A DNA stretch of 46,014 nt from NCBI GenBank assembly GCA_002728715.1, contig PBVQ01000028.1, forward strand, positions 1 to 46,014, in the 5' to 3' direction. Below the pieces are notes generated by a model that saw only the letters and a list, made by a program, of their open reading frames with translations, had not been told where the DNA came from and made no database searches. Below, piece by piece: positions 18,023-26,870 of this stretch. Position numbers and translations under genes: made by a program. How positions within the stretch are numbered: position 1 is the stretch's first letter; each line of letters starts with the position of its first letter. Origin of the DNA: Dehalococcoidia bacterium. GTDB lineage: Bacteria; Chloroflexota; Dehalococcoidia; Lucifugimonadales; Lucifugimonadaceae.

Positions 18023-18745
18023 ATGACAGTTGAAATTATTAATCATAAAGATATTATGTCTAGACACCAAAATGAAGAAAGATGGGCAGAAAATGTTCTA
18101 GTTAATCAATCTCATAGAGCAGTATGGATTGTAGCACCCGAAGGTACACCTCCAGATCCACATATTCATCCAGATTTTAATGAATTTTGGATAGCATTAG
18201 ATGGTTCTACAAGATGGCAAATAGGCCAGTATGAACCACTTGAAACAGAATGGGGTGATATAGTTATGGCTCCTGCAGGATTTTCTCACGACATAAGACC
18301 TATGAGAGGTAAAATCAATCTTAGGGTAGGCATATCTCATCCCGACAGTAATCATGATATCAAAGGAATAGTGCCCTGTAGGTTTATACCTATAGAGCAA
18401 GATTATACATCTAATAACTTAGTTCATTCTAAATTATCTGAGATTATAAAACATAATGGAGACAATAAAAATTGGAAAGTTAATGTTATATCTGATGAAA
18501 GAAGTAAAGTTTATACCACACAACAGATAAATAATTTTAATCAAAAAATAGATATAAAATCAAATGATGAATCTCATTGGATATTTATTATAGAAGGACA
18601 CTTAGGAATAAAATGTAATTCGCAAGAATTTAATTTACAAAGAGGAGATATAATTTCTTTAGATAAAATATCAAGCTACGAATTAATAAATAATTCTAAT
18701 GAAAAATTAATTTTTACAACTATATTAATTGACTCTGGAGACTAA
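18023..18745 (+). CDS. Two-domain cupin protein
   Basis: The N-terminal cupin carries a complete metal site: His47, His49 and Glu54 in GTPPDPHIHPDFNEFW, and His89 in the second motif (APAGFSHDI). The C-terminal half looks like a second, metal-less cupin (HWIFIIEGHLGI... LQRGDIISLD). Possible roles are sugar isomerase, lyase, or a sensor of the pathway substrate; I cannot choose. A strong AAGGAGAA precedes the ATG. It is mid-operon between the sulfatase and the lactonase. Confidence 0.75.
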   Translation: MTVEIINHKDIMSRHQNEERWAENVLVNQSHRAVWIVAPEGTPPDPHIHPDFNEFWIALDGSTRWQIGQYEPLETEWGDIVMAPAGFSHDIRPMRGKINLRVGISHPDSNHDIKGIVPCRFIPIEQDYTSNNLVHSKLSEIIKHNGDNKNWKVNVISDERSKVYTTQQINNFNQKIDIKSNDESHWIFIIEGHLGIKCNSQEFNLQRGDIISLDKISSYELINNSNEKLIFTTILIDSGD

Positions 18746-18746
18746 T

Positions 18747-19631
18747 ATGACTAATTATCATATTGAGAAATTAGCTTCTGAAAATGCACTTGTTGGTGAA
18801 GGCCCAATGTGGGATTCTGGAAAAAAAGTTTTATATTGGATAGATATTCAAGGGAAGAAATTCTGGGAATATAATCCGAAAACAAATTTAAATATTCTCT
18901 TAGACGAAGGTTTTTTTGTAGCAGGTGTTGTCCCAAATAAAAAATCTGGATTATGTATAGCTACTTGGGAAGGTGTGAAAATATGGGATCGAAAAAATAA
19001 ATATAAATGGTTGTTTTCAGATTCATATGAAGGGAAAAAATTCAAATTAAATGATGTTATTCCTTCTCCAAATGGGGACTTGATTGGTGGCTCTGCACAT
19101 TTAGATACCTGTACATTATTTAATTTCAAAAAAGATGGTAATGTTGAAATTATAGATGATGGCTTAGGTCTATGTAATGGAATGGGTTTTTCACCAGACT
19201 TAAAAACTTTTTATTCTACGGATTCGCTTAATAGACAGATATTCAAATGGGATTATAATTATCAGAAAAATTCCTTTAGTAATAAAACTGAATTACTAAA
19301 AATACCTATGAGTTTAGGTCTTCCTGATGGTATGACTGTAGATTCGGAAGGTTTTATTTGGTCAGCTATATGGCATTCGGCTATGGTTATTAGATTTGAT
19401 CCAGATGGTGTCGAAGAAAGAAGAATTAACTTACCAGCTGCGCAAAGCTCTTCAGTTATGTTTGGTGGTGAAAATCTAAATGAGTTATATATTACTTCAG
19501 CATCTATAACGGATCCTACTGGGGTTGAGCCTAAAGGATATGATAATAACTTATATAGAGGAGGTGACCTCTATAGAATTAAGCTGGATATCCAAGGAAA
19601 AAATGAATTTATTACAGACTTTAACTTTTAG
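18747..19631 (+). CDS. SMP-30/gluconolactonase family sugar lactonase
   Basis: Six-bladed propeller lactonase that would open an aldonolactone to the acid used by the dehydratases upstream. Metal-site segments are visible: GEGPMWD near the N-terminus, KLNDVIPSPNGDLIGG in the middle and LPDGMTVDSEGFIWSA later, supplying the Glu, Asn and Asp ligands. I place the start at ATG 18747, six bases after GGAG, one base past the cupin stop; an in-frame start at 18729 would overlap the cupin and has no better site. The product is 294 residues, normal for the family. In this operon it links a sugar dehydrogenase step to the sugar-acid dehydratases. Confidence 0.9.
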   Translation: MTNYHIEKLASENALVGEGPMWDSGKKVLYWIDIQGKKFWEYNPKTNLNILLDEGFFVAGVVPNKKSGLCIATWEGVKIWDRKNKYKWLFSDSYEGKKFKLNDVIPSPNGDLIGGSAHLDTCTLFNFKKDGNVEIIDDGLGLCNGMGFSPDLKTFYSTDSLNRQIFKWDYNYQKNSFSNKTELLKIPMSLGLPDGMTVDSEGFIWSAIWHSAMVIRFDPDGVEERRINLPAAQSSSVMFGGENLNELYITSASITDPTGVEPKGYDNNLYRGGDLYRIKLDIQGKNEFITDFNF

Positions 19632-19640
19632 AGGAGAAAA

Positions 19641-20318
19641 ATGAGAAATATTTTATTAGGGGCTTTTAATGAAGAATTATCTGAAATTATTTATAAATCT
19701 CTGAAAAAGGATTTCACAATAACAACTTTTGGACTTCCAGGGTCGAAAAAAATATCTAATAATCATCTTGAAAATGATATGAATCATGATAAGTCCATAA
19801 ATAATTTATTTGATAATAAAATAGATGCTATTGTGGTTACAAGTTACAAGACAAAAAAGCATGAACAAAGTTTTAATTTAGATTTTCATACTCGAAGAAT
19901 GTACAACTTATTCATTGCTGCAAATAGTCACGGAGTTGATAGGGTAATTAATCTAAGTACCTTGAAATTTTATAAAGATTTTGAAGAAAACTTAACTATA
20001 ACCGAAAATTGGAATACAGATCCAGATGTAACTGATAATAATTTATTCTGCGCACATATGACGGAATATGTATTAAAGGAATTTGCTAGAGATAATATGT
20101 TTAAAGCGATTAACCTTAGATTAGGTTGGCCCATAATTTCTAAGAAAAAAAATGATTATACCTCTGTATTATATATAGAAGACCTGGTAAGAATTTTATC
20201 CTCAACCTTAAATTTAGACATATCAGAATACTGGAATAATTTACACGTGCAATCTGATTGTGATAATCAAAGATTTATTACTAATAAATTGAAAACATTT
20301 TTAGAAAAGAAAGATTAA
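19641..20318 (+). CDS. Extended SDR-like protein without recognisable cofactor and catalytic motifs
   Basis: 225 residues that follow the epimerase/dehydratase fold order: first strand MRNILLGAFNEELSEII, strand IDAIVVTSY, helix RMYNLFIAANSHGVDRVINLSTLKFY, then the region where the catalytic YxxxK should be. There the sequence reads NLFCAHMTEYVLKEFA, so the Tyr and Lys are not in place, and the Gly-rich NAD loop after strand 1 is also lost. It is shorter than typical extended SDRs. It lies 9 bases after the lactonase with a good GAGGAGAA site and 4 bases before an intact SDR. It may be a non-catalytic partner of that protein, or an enzyme with changed chemistry. Confidence 0.6.
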   Translation: MRNILLGAFNEELSEIIYKSLKKDFTITTFGLPGSKKISNNHLENDMNHDKSINNLFDNKIDAIVVTSYKTKKHEQSFNLDFHTRRMYNLFIAANSHGVDRVINLSTLKFYKDFEENLTITENWNTDPDVTDNNLFCAHMTEYVLKEFARDNMFKAINLRLGWPIISKKKNDYTSVLYIEDLVRILSSTLNLDISEYWNNLHVQSDCDNQRFITNKLKTFLEKKD

Positions 20319-20322
20319 GTAT

Positions 20323-21111
20323 ATGAATATATTAATTCTTGGCGGAAATGGAATGTTGGGGCCTTGGGTTGTTAGGGCTCTAAAAAATAAACATAATATT
20401 TTACTTACTGATATCAATGATCCTCATCCAAACTACAAAGGAGAATTTTTGAAATTATCAGTTGATGATACTAAAGGTGTGATTAACGCCTCAAAAAATA
20501 TGGATGTGATTATTAATTTATCTGTATTAAGACCTGATAGGAAATTAGCATTTGATGTTAACACCATGGGTAATTATTCTATGATGTTGGCAGCTAAAGA
20601 AAATAAAATTAAGAGAGTTATAAATACTGGGCCTCATTATCAATTAGCTGGACCTCAGTATGAAGAATGGGACCATAACTTAAACCCAGATATGCCTCCA
20701 GCATCAGGTACAAGGCTTTATGCTCATACTAAAGCATTGGGGCAAGAAGTGTGTAGGTTATTTAGTAATTATTACGATATTCAGGTACTTACATTGCTAT
20801 ATTACAATATGAAACATCATTGGGATCTAAGTGGTCCAGAGGCATCAAAGACTGTCTACCATAATGATATGACTCCTTACACAACCTCATGGATTGATTG
20901 TGGCACAGCTATTAAGTCTGCTGTAGAGGTTTCAGATGATAAATTGCCATCAAATTGTGAAACTTTCTTTGTCCTTCCAGATATTCCTCATGGTAAATTT
21001 AATAATCAAAAAATTAGAAATATATTAGGTTGGAATCCAAAATATCATAATGAGGGACTATGGAACAAAGAATGGAGAAATCCGCCAGATAGATTGACGG
21101 AAGCGTTTTAG
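20323..21111 (+). CDS. NAD-dependent epimerase/dehydratase-family SDR
   Basis: Extended SDR with an intact cofactor loop, LGGNGMLGPWVV at 6-17, and the catalytic pair Tyr133-Lys137 (LYAHTKALG). The 262 residues are similar in length to uronate dehydrogenases, which belong to this superfamily and oxidise the anomeric carbon of a uronic acid to a lactone. Such a reaction would supply the neighbouring SMP-30 lactonase; this is an inference from context, since an epimerase would look similar. It is the last gene of the operon, and a weak inverted repeat follows. Confidence 0.78.
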   Translation: MNILILGGNGMLGPWVVRALKNKHNILLTDINDPHPNYKGEFLKLSVDDTKGVINASKNMDVIINLSVLRPDRKLAFDVNTMGNYSMMLAAKENKIKRVINTGPHYQLAGPQYEEWDHNLNPDMPPASGTRLYAHTKALGQEVCRLFSNYYDIQVLTLLYYNMKHHWDLSGPEASKTVYHNDMTPYTTSWIDCGTAIKSAVEVSDDKLPSNCETFFVLPDIPHGKFNNQKIRNILGWNPKYHNEGLWNKEWRNPPDRLTEAF

Positions 21112-21132
21112 ATAAATATAATTATGAAATTC

Positions 21133-21148
21133 TTGGAAATTTTTCCAA
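21133..21148. terminator. Weak inverted repeat between convergent operons
   Basis: TTGGAAAT/TTTTCCAA forms a short stem with almost no loop in the 86-base gap between the SDR and pntB ends. It could stop transcription from both sides, but the stem is AT-rich and no long T run follows. It is the only dyad I find in this gap. Confidence 0.3.
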
Positions 21149-21197
21149 AATATCATTAGCCTGGAATTTCAGCAAATATCTTAAATAAGAATGGCTT

Positions 21198-22604
21198 CTA
21201 TAAATCTTTTACTTCTTTTACAATATTCTCTACTGAGTCTTTTGCATCCCCGAATAACATCATAGTTTTATCTAAAAAGAATAGTTCATTTTGAACTCCT
21301 GCAAATCCGGAAGACATTGATCTTTTCATCATTATTACAGATTGTGCTTGGTCGACATTTAATATCGGCATTCCATATATCGGACTAGAAGTATCAGTCC
21401 TTGCACTAGGGTTAGTAACATCATTTGCTCCTATAACAATTGCAACATCTGTACGCTGAAATTCTGAATTTATTTCATCTAAATCCTTAAGCTCATCGTA
21501 TGGTACATTTGCCTCTGCTAAAAGTACATTCATATGACCAGGCATCCTTCCTGCTACAGGGTGAATCGCATACTTAACAGAAATACCTCGATTCTTAAGA
21601 ATATCTGCAAGCTCTCTGACCTGATGTTGAGCTTGAGCTACAGCTAAACCATAACCTGGAACAATAATTACAGATTCAGAGTACCCTAATATTGTTGCAG
21701 CATCATCAGGCTGTATAGATTTAACAGGCCTTGTTTCTTCTTCTCCCCCTCCACCTCCAGTACCGTCTTCTACTCCAAATCCTCCGAGCATTACATTAGC
21801 TAAAGATCTATTCATTGCTTTTGTCATAATCCTTGTAAGAATTAGTCCAGAAGCACCTACAAGGGAACCAGAAATAATCAATATGTTATTTTCTAGTACA
21901 AATCCTGTAGCAGCTCCTGCAATACCTGAGTAGGAGTTAAGAAGAGCTATAACAACAGGCATATCTGCTCCACCAATTGGTATAACTATTAGTATTCCCA
22001 AAATTAATGCAATAATAGCTGCAATTATAAATGGAGTGTATGATGGTTCAATCACTAGCCAAATTGCTGAAAATATAAGTGCTAATATTAGTATGATATT
22101 AAGTATATTTCTTGCAGGTAAAAGTAATGGTCTAGTTGGCATAATTTCTTGAAGTTTTCCAAATGCTATTAAACTTCCTGTTAAGGTAAGGCTACCTATT
22201 ATTGTTGAGATCATAATTGTTACAGTAGTATCTTTTGCAATTTCAGAAGTTGCTTCAATAAGATTATAAAGTTCACCAGCTGCTATTAATCCGGATGCAG
22301 ATCCGCCTAGCCCATTAAATATCGCTACTAATTGAGGCATAGCTGTCATTTGAATTTTTCTTGCTGAAAAAAAACCTATAACTGAAGCTATAAGAATAGA
22401 GGTTATTATCCATTCCCAGCCTAAAATATTATTTCCTAAAACTGTTACTAAAACAGCAATTAGCATACCTACTGAAGCTAATCTATTTCCATTCCTAGCG
22501 GTTCCAGGGGAGGAAAGTCTCTTTAAGCCGATAATAAAAAACATCGCAGCAATGATATAACCTAGGTTTACAATATTATTATTTATTATTTGTTCTGTGT
22601 TCAT
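21198..22604 (-). CDS. pntB: NAD(P) transhydrogenase subunit beta
   Basis: Membrane and NADP-binding subunit of the proton-translocating transhydrogenase, which uses the proton gradient to reduce NADP+ with NADH. The N-terminal two thirds is hydrophobic helices; the C-terminal soluble domain has IVPGYGLAVAQAQHQVRELADIL, GRMPGHMNVLLAEA, VIGANDVTNPSA, PILNVDQAQSVIMMKRSMSSGFAGVQNELFF in pieces, all typical of domain III. A Gly-rich insert (GTGGGGGEEE) links membrane and soluble parts. The start overlaps the pntA2 stop by one base (TAATG), so the three subunits are translated together. It supplies NADPH alongside the pentose-phosphate genes downstream in the window. Confidence 0.95.
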   Translation of the reverse strand: MNTEQIINNNIVNLGYIIAAMFFIIGLKRLSSPGTARNGNRLASVGMLIAVLVTVLGNNILGWEWIITSILIASVIGFFSARKIQMTAMPQLVAIFNGLGGSASGLIAAGELYNLIEATSEIAKDTTVTIMISTIIGSLTLTGSLIAFGKLQEIMPTRPLLLPARNILNIILILALIFSAIWLVIEPSYTPFIIAAIIALILGILIVIPIGGADMPVVIALLNSYSGIAGAATGFVLENNILIISGSLVGASGLILTRIMTKAMNRSLANVMLGGFGVEDGTGGGGGEEETRPVKSIQPDDAATILGYSESVIIVPGYGLAVAQAQHQVRELADILKNRGISVKYAIHPVAGRMPGHMNVLLAEANVPYDELKDLDEINSEFQRTDVAIVIGANDVTNPSARTDTSSPIYGMPILNVDQAQSVIMMKRSMSSGFAGVQNELFFLDKTMMLFGDAKDSVENIVKEVKDL

Positions 22605-22903
22605 TATTTTTTATCATTACCTTTTTTAAACATGCTTAGCATTCTATCTGTAACCAAAAATCCACCAACAACATTTATTACCGATAATCCTACAGCTATC
22701 GATCCTATAATTTTTGGTATAAGTCCATCTGTGCTACCAGCAACTAGTAATGCTCCAATAATTACAATCCCAGAAATGGCATTTGAGCCAGACATTAGAG
22801 GAGTATGAAGAGTAGGAGGTACTTTAGTAATTACTTCATATCCAATAAATATAGCTAAAACAAAGATTGTTATGGATATAATTAATATTTCAAAATCAAT
22901 CAT
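22604..22903 (-). CDS. pntA2: NAD(P) transhydrogenase subunit alpha, membrane part
   Basis: 99 residues with three hydrophobic helices, equivalent to the C-terminal membrane segment of E. coli PntA. The helix-loop SGSNAISGIVIIGALL is the family hallmark. The separate small gene is the three-subunit form of the enzyme found in many bacteria, where PntA is split. The ATG follows directly after the pntA1 stop, and the end overlaps pntB. Confidence 0.92.
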   Translation of the reverse strand: MIDFEILIISITIFVLAIFIGYEVITKVPPTLHTPLMSGSNAISGIVIIGALLVAGSTDGLIPKIIGSIAVGLSVINVVGGFLVTDRMLSMFKKGNDKK

Positions 22904-24001
22904 TTAGTCACTTGCCTTTCCTGAAAAATTAATACATGTAGACTTGATGATTTCATCTTCTAAATCAAGTTCAATTTCTTTGCTTTCATTAACTATTAAA
23001 TCTAATAATCCCATGACATTTCTCGAATATAATTGACTTGCATGAAATGCCATTGAACTTGGAACATTTATAGGCCCATGAATACTTACATTATTATGAT
23101 TAATTATTTCACCTGGTTTAGTTAATTCTACATTTCCACCTGATTCAGCAGACAAATCGATTATTACACTACCTGGTTTCATATTTTCAACCATATCTTT
23201 AGTTATTATTATAGGTGCTTTTTTACCAGGAATTGCAGCAGTAGTAATTAATGCGTCAATATTAGTCAGATTAGATTTTATAAATTCTTTTTGTAGTAAT
23301 TTTTCATCATCAGTTTGCTCTCTTGCATATCCCCCTTTATCTTCGGCGTCACCTAAACTTTCTTGTTTTAGGAATTTTGCTCCTAGACTTTCTACCTGCT
23401 CGGCAGCCGCGTCTCTAACATCAAAAGCTTCTACATTAGCTCCTAATCTTTTTGATGTAGCTATAGCTTGCAAACCAGCTACCCCAGCACCTATTACCAA
23501 TACTTTTGATGGCGGTATGGTTCCAGCAGCAGTCATCATCATTGGCAGATATTTACCAAGATTATTTGCTGCGATTAATGCAGCTTTATAACCAGCGATT
23601 GATGCTTGTGAAGATAAAACATCCATTTTTTGAGCTCTAGCTATGCGGGGAACTAACTCCATGGCTAATAGTGTATTATTATTATTTTTTAATTGATCAA
23701 CAATTTCTGTATTTTTATTTGAATTGAATTGAGCGATTACGACAGTCTCTTTATTGAGATTATTTATAATATTTTTTTTTGGACAATTTAGTAAAATTAA
23801 TAATTCAATCTTTTCTAAATCATCATCTATAAGTTTTGCACCAGCATTTGTGTATTCTTCATCAGGGAAGCCTGCAGATTTTCCACAATTTGTTTGAAAA
23901 AAAATTTCATGTCCATTTTTCGCAAGTAATTTTATGCTCTCAGGTACTATTGAAACTCTCTTTTCTACTGAATCGGTTTCATTTAAAATCCCGATTTTCA
24001 T
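22904..24001 (-). CDS. pntA1: NAD(P) transhydrogenase subunit alpha, soluble NAD-binding part
   Basis: 365-residue domain I, related to alanine dehydrogenase, which binds NAD(H). The NAD loop is VLVIGAGVAGLQAI, followed by strand ANVEAFDVRDAAAEQVESLGA, and the RQD-type loop segment GGYAREQTDDE is present. The start is ATG at 24001, because AGGAGA lies seven bases upstream and the sequence then begins MKIGILNETDSVEKRVS, the usual N-terminus; an upstream in-frame ATG (24052) adds an unrelated hydrophobic stretch. It is first in the pntA1-pntA2-pntB operon and divergent from the gene at 24115. Confidence 0.94.
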   Translation of the reverse strand: MKIGILNETDSVEKRVSIVPESIKLLAKNGHEIFFQTNCGKSAGFPDEEYTNAGAKLIDDDLEKIELLILLNCPKKNIINNLNKETVVIAQFNSNKNTEIVDQLKNNNNTLLAMELVPRIARAQKMDVLSSQASIAGYKAALIAANNLGKYLPMMMTAAGTIPPSKVLVIGAGVAGLQAIATSKRLGANVEAFDVRDAAAEQVESLGAKFLKQESLGDAEDKGGYAREQTDDEKLLQKEFIKSNLTNIDALITTAAIPGKKAPIIITKDMVENMKPGSVIIDLSAESGGNVELTKPGEIINHNNVSIHGPINVPSSMAFHASQLYSRNVMGLLDLIVNESKEIELDLEDEIIKSTCINFSGKASD

Positions 24002-24022
24002 GGTTTCTCCTAAATAAAATAT

Positions 24023-24086
24023 ATATGATATTAGTTGTTTTAAGACTATCATATCTTATAGATATTAAATATAAATTAATTTATAT
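24023..24086. repeat. Two dyads in the pnt/A-B-barrel divergent promoter region
   Basis: ATATGATA (24023-24030) is repeated inverted as TATCATAT (24047-24054) with a 16-base spacer. A separate 18-base perfect palindrome lies at 24069-24086 (ATATAAATTAATTTATAT). Both sit between divergent start codons at 24001 and 24115, so at least one may be a regulator site. The region is nearly all A and T, so chance symmetry is quite possible. Confidence 0.3.
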
Positions 24087-24114
24087 AAAATAATTCTAAA
24101 TAAAGGAAAAGAAA

Positions 24115-24438
24115 ATGTATTTAGTAAGAAGAGTTTATAAAACTAAACCAGGTCAGGCTAGAAAGGTCGCAACTATTGTCCAAGAACAAGGTGATATGTA
24201 CAATGCAGCAGGCCAACGCTCAGAAGTAAGAGTTTACTTTAATGGTGGTACGGTTCCAGGCGAAAATAATGTAGTTTACTTAGAATGGATTGACGAAAAA
24301 ATTGATAGCCCTTACAGAGAAGGAAATAAAATACCAAAAGAAATATTGGATAAAGGTAAAGAACTTAAAGGTCTCATAGAAGAGCAATATATTCAATTTT
24401 ATGAATTAATGATACCTGCCAAGATGCAGAAAAGTTAG
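24115..24438 (+). CDS. Small conserved-looking protein, possible dimeric A/B barrel fold
   Basis: 107 residues beginning MYLVRRVYKTKPGQARKVATIV, a strand-then-helix start seen in dimeric alpha-beta barrel (NIPSNAP/DABB-like) proteins, with a second strand RSEVRVYFNG and a later strand NNVVYLEWIDEK. No catalytic motif is visible and the assignment is by pattern only. A strong AAAGGAAAAG precedes the ATG. It leads a three-gene run with a sugar kinase and a hydroxyacid dehydrogenase, with only six bases before the kinase start. Confidence 0.55.
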   Translation: MYLVRRVYKTKPGQARKVATIVQEQGDMYNAAGQRSEVRVYFNGGTVPGENNVVYLEWIDEKIDSPYREGNKIPKEILDKGKELKGLIEEQYIQFYELMIPAKMQKS

Positions 24439-24444
24439 CTATAT

Positions 24445-25935
24445 TTGACTAAAGATTACTCACAGTGTGTGCTCGTAATAGATATAGGCAGCTCATCTAT
24501 CAAGACAAGCTTATACTCTATGCAGGCATGTTTGCTAGGTGAATTTTCTTCACAAATTTATCACGCCATTGAAACTGATAAAAATGGAAAATTTATACAA
24601 AATCCAGATGTCTTATTAAAAAAAATTATACAGTCAATTGATTTGACATTATATAAATCTAAGGGAAAAATAGGAAAAATTGTAGCTGTTGGTGTTGACT
24701 GTATGTCAAGTACATTGCTAGCTATAGACAAAAATGGAAAGCCGCTGACACCGGTTTATTTGTATTCTGATACTAGATCATTTAAGCAAGTTGAAAAAAT
24801 CCAAAAAACATTTGAGTCTAGCAAACTTTTTGATGAGACTGGAGTTACTCAACATACATCATATATACCAAGTAAAATCTTATGGATCAAGAAAAATTTA
24901 AAAGATAATATAAGCAAATTTATAGATTTTTCTACATATTTTTATTCAGAAATTTTTGAAAATTTTACATATGATTCTAGTTTTTCTATTGCTTCTTGGA
25001 GTGGATTACTTGATAGAAAAAAATTAGTTTGGCATAAAGAATTGTGCTCGTATTTAGAAATAAATGAGAATAATTTACCTAATTTATACTCCTATAACAA
25101 AAAGTACATAGGATTAAAAAAAGAATATAAAAATAGATGGTCTGAATTATGTGACACTCCATTTTTTTTAGCTGTAGGAGACGGTTTATCTGCAAATATC
25201 GGATCTGGAGCTACAAAAAGTAATCGCATTGGCCTGACTATAGGTTCAACTGGTGCGATTCGTTTATTGCGACCTAAATCTAATAAAAAAATATTACCTG
25301 GACTATGGGAATATCAATTTACTAAAAAATATTCCCTCTTAGGTGGCTCTTTTTCTGAAGGCGGGAATATAATTTCTTGGGCTAAAGATAATCTGAAATT
25401 GAAGAATATAAATGATATTGATGAAATTTTATCAAACAAAAAACCAGGAGCTCACGGAATTTCAATTCTTCCATTTTTTGGTGGCGAGAGATCTATTGGT
25501 TGGAATGATAAAGCTAAAGGAGTAATTAGCGGATTAACTTTTTCTACTCAACCAGAGGATATTTTTCAAGCAATGCTTGAGTCACTTGCTATAAGATTTT
25601 CGTTGGTATTAGATATGATTAAGCAATATTCTACTAAAGAATTTCGCATTATTCTTTCAGGAGGAGTTTTTCGTAGATCTAAATGGTTTAATCAAACTCT
25701 CTCAGATATATTAACTCATACCTTAGAGATTTTAGAGGAACCAGAAGAAACATCACGTGGAACAGCAATATTATCTATTATGGGTATTAAAAACAATTTT
25801 GATTTTTCTAGTTTTAAGTATAAAAATCAATCAATAATAAATCCTTCAAAAAAGAAAATAGATGTTTATTCTGAGGTAAAGGATAAACATCTGAACTTAT
25901 ACAAAAAAATGAATAATATATTCTATGATTTATAA
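24445..25935 (+). CDS. FGGY-family carbohydrate kinase, gluconokinase-like
   Basis: ATP-dependent sugar or sugar-acid kinase. The N-terminal phosphate motif is VIDIGSSSIKTSLY with Asp13; the catalytic base is probably Asp246 in AVGDGLSANIGSG, followed by GLTIGSTGAIR. This second stretch resembles GntK-type gluconokinases (DGxLxNxG...TIGTSGA), so gluconate is my best substrate guess, with xylulose next. The C-terminal ATP-binding segment has ILSGGVFRRSKWF. At 496 residues it is full length. The start is TTG 24445 with no good ribosome site, because later starts would remove the phosphate loop. It overlaps the next gene by 11 bases. Confidence 0.85.
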   Translation: MTKDYSQCVLVIDIGSSSIKTSLYSMQACLLGEFSSQIYHAIETDKNGKFIQNPDVLLKKIIQSIDLTLYKSKGKIGKIVAVGVDCMSSTLLAIDKNGKPLTPVYLYSDTRSFKQVEKIQKTFESSKLFDETGVTQHTSYIPSKILWIKKNLKDNISKFIDFSTYFYSEIFENFTYDSSFSIASWSGLLDRKKLVWHKELCSYLEINENNLPNLYSYNKKYIGLKKEYKNRWSELCDTPFFLAVGDGLSANIGSGATKSNRIGLTIGSTGAIRLLRPKSNKKILPGLWEYQFTKKYSLLGGSFSEGGNIISWAKDNLKLKNINDIDEILSNKKPGAHGISILPFFGGERSIGWNDKAKGVISGLTFSTQPEDIFQAMLESLAIRFSLVLDMIKQYSTKEFRIILSGGVFRRSKWFNQTLSDILTHTLEILEEPEETSRGTAILSIMGIKNNFDFSSFKYKNQSIINPSKKKIDVYSEVKDKHLNLYKKMNNIFYDL

Positions 25936-26869
25936 AATAGCAGTAATTGATGATTACTTAAACATAACAAAAGATCTAATTGATTGGTCAGAGATACCAA
26001 ATTCAAAAGTGGATTTTTATACTGATACACTTGCTGATAAAAATGAATTTATTCAAAGGCTTATTCCTTATAACATCATTGTAATTATTAGAGAAAGAAG
26101 CAAATTTCCAAAAGATATATTAGAAAGTTTGCCAAATCTATCACTTATTGCAGCAAGTGGCACAGGATTAGCTAACATAGACTTATTATCTGCAAAGAAA
26201 AATAATATTCATATAACTACTACTAAAGGCATTAGAAGTAGTTCTGGTGAAAGTACGGCTGAGATAACTTGGTCATTGATTCTTGCTCTTTCGAAACAAT
26301 TGGTAATTCATCACAACAATTTTTTACATGGTAAATGGCAAAGTGAAAAAATTGATGAATTATATGGTAAAAAAATTGGGATTTTAGGATTAGGCCGCAT
26401 AGGATTAAAGGTTGCTAAAATAGCTCAAGTTTTTGGAATGGAGACTATAGGTTGGAGTCGAACAATAGATCAAAAAAGAGCTGATATAAATAAAATTAAA
26501 TTGGTTAGTAAAGATCAGTTATTATCAGATTCGGATTATCTATCTGTACATTTAAAATTAACAGAAGAAACTATAAATTTTATTCAATTGAGACAATTAC
26601 AAATGATGAAGAAATCAGCATTTATTGTGAATACTGCTAGAGGGGCAATTATAAATGAAAATGATCTCATATTCGCTTTAGAAAATAAAATTATATCTGG
26701 TGCAGGACTCGATGTTTTTGAAACTGAACCTCTTCCTAAAGAACATAAACTTGCACAATTAAATAATGTTATTTTGAGCCCTCACCTTGGTTATGCTACT
26801 GTTACAAATATTAAGGAATATATGGAAATTTCAAAAAATAATATTATTTCATGGTTGAATAATCAATAA
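25925..26869 (+). CDS. D-isomer-specific 2-hydroxyacid dehydrogenase
   Basis: NAD(P)-dependent dehydrogenase of the D-lactate/phosphoglycerate type. The NAD loop is GLGRIG at 155-160 (KIGILGLGRIGLKVAK). Catalytic residues are Arg239 (NTARGAIIN), Glu268 (FETEP) and His287 (SPHLGYAT). At 314 residues it is the short form without an ACT domain. It could reduce a 2-keto acid arising from the kinase branch, such as a keto-gluconate or glyoxylate, but substrate cannot be read from sequence. The start overlaps the kinase end, so the two are co-translated. It converges on the small gene at 26871 with one base between them. Confidence 0.9.
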   Translation: MIYKIAVIDDYLNITKDLIDWSEIPNSKVDFYTDTLADKNEFIQRLIPYNIIVIIRERSKFPKDILESLPNLSLIAASGTGLANIDLLSAKKNNIHITTTKGIRSSSGESTAEITWSLILALSKQLVIHHNNFLHGKWQSEKIDELYGKKIGILGLGRIGLKVAKIAQVFGMETIGWSRTIDQKRADINKIKLVSKDQLLSDSDYLSVHLKLTEETINFIQLRQLQMMKKSAFIVNTARGAIINENDLIFALENKIISGAGLDVFETEPLPKEHKLAQLNNVILSPHLGYATVTNIKEYMEISKNNIISWLNNQ

Positions 26870-26870
26870 A

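Noticed and set aside
24069-24086. 18-base AT palindrome as a strong operator
   Set aside because: Composed only of A and T in an AT-rich region, so chance symmetry is likely; kept as a low-confidence repeat.
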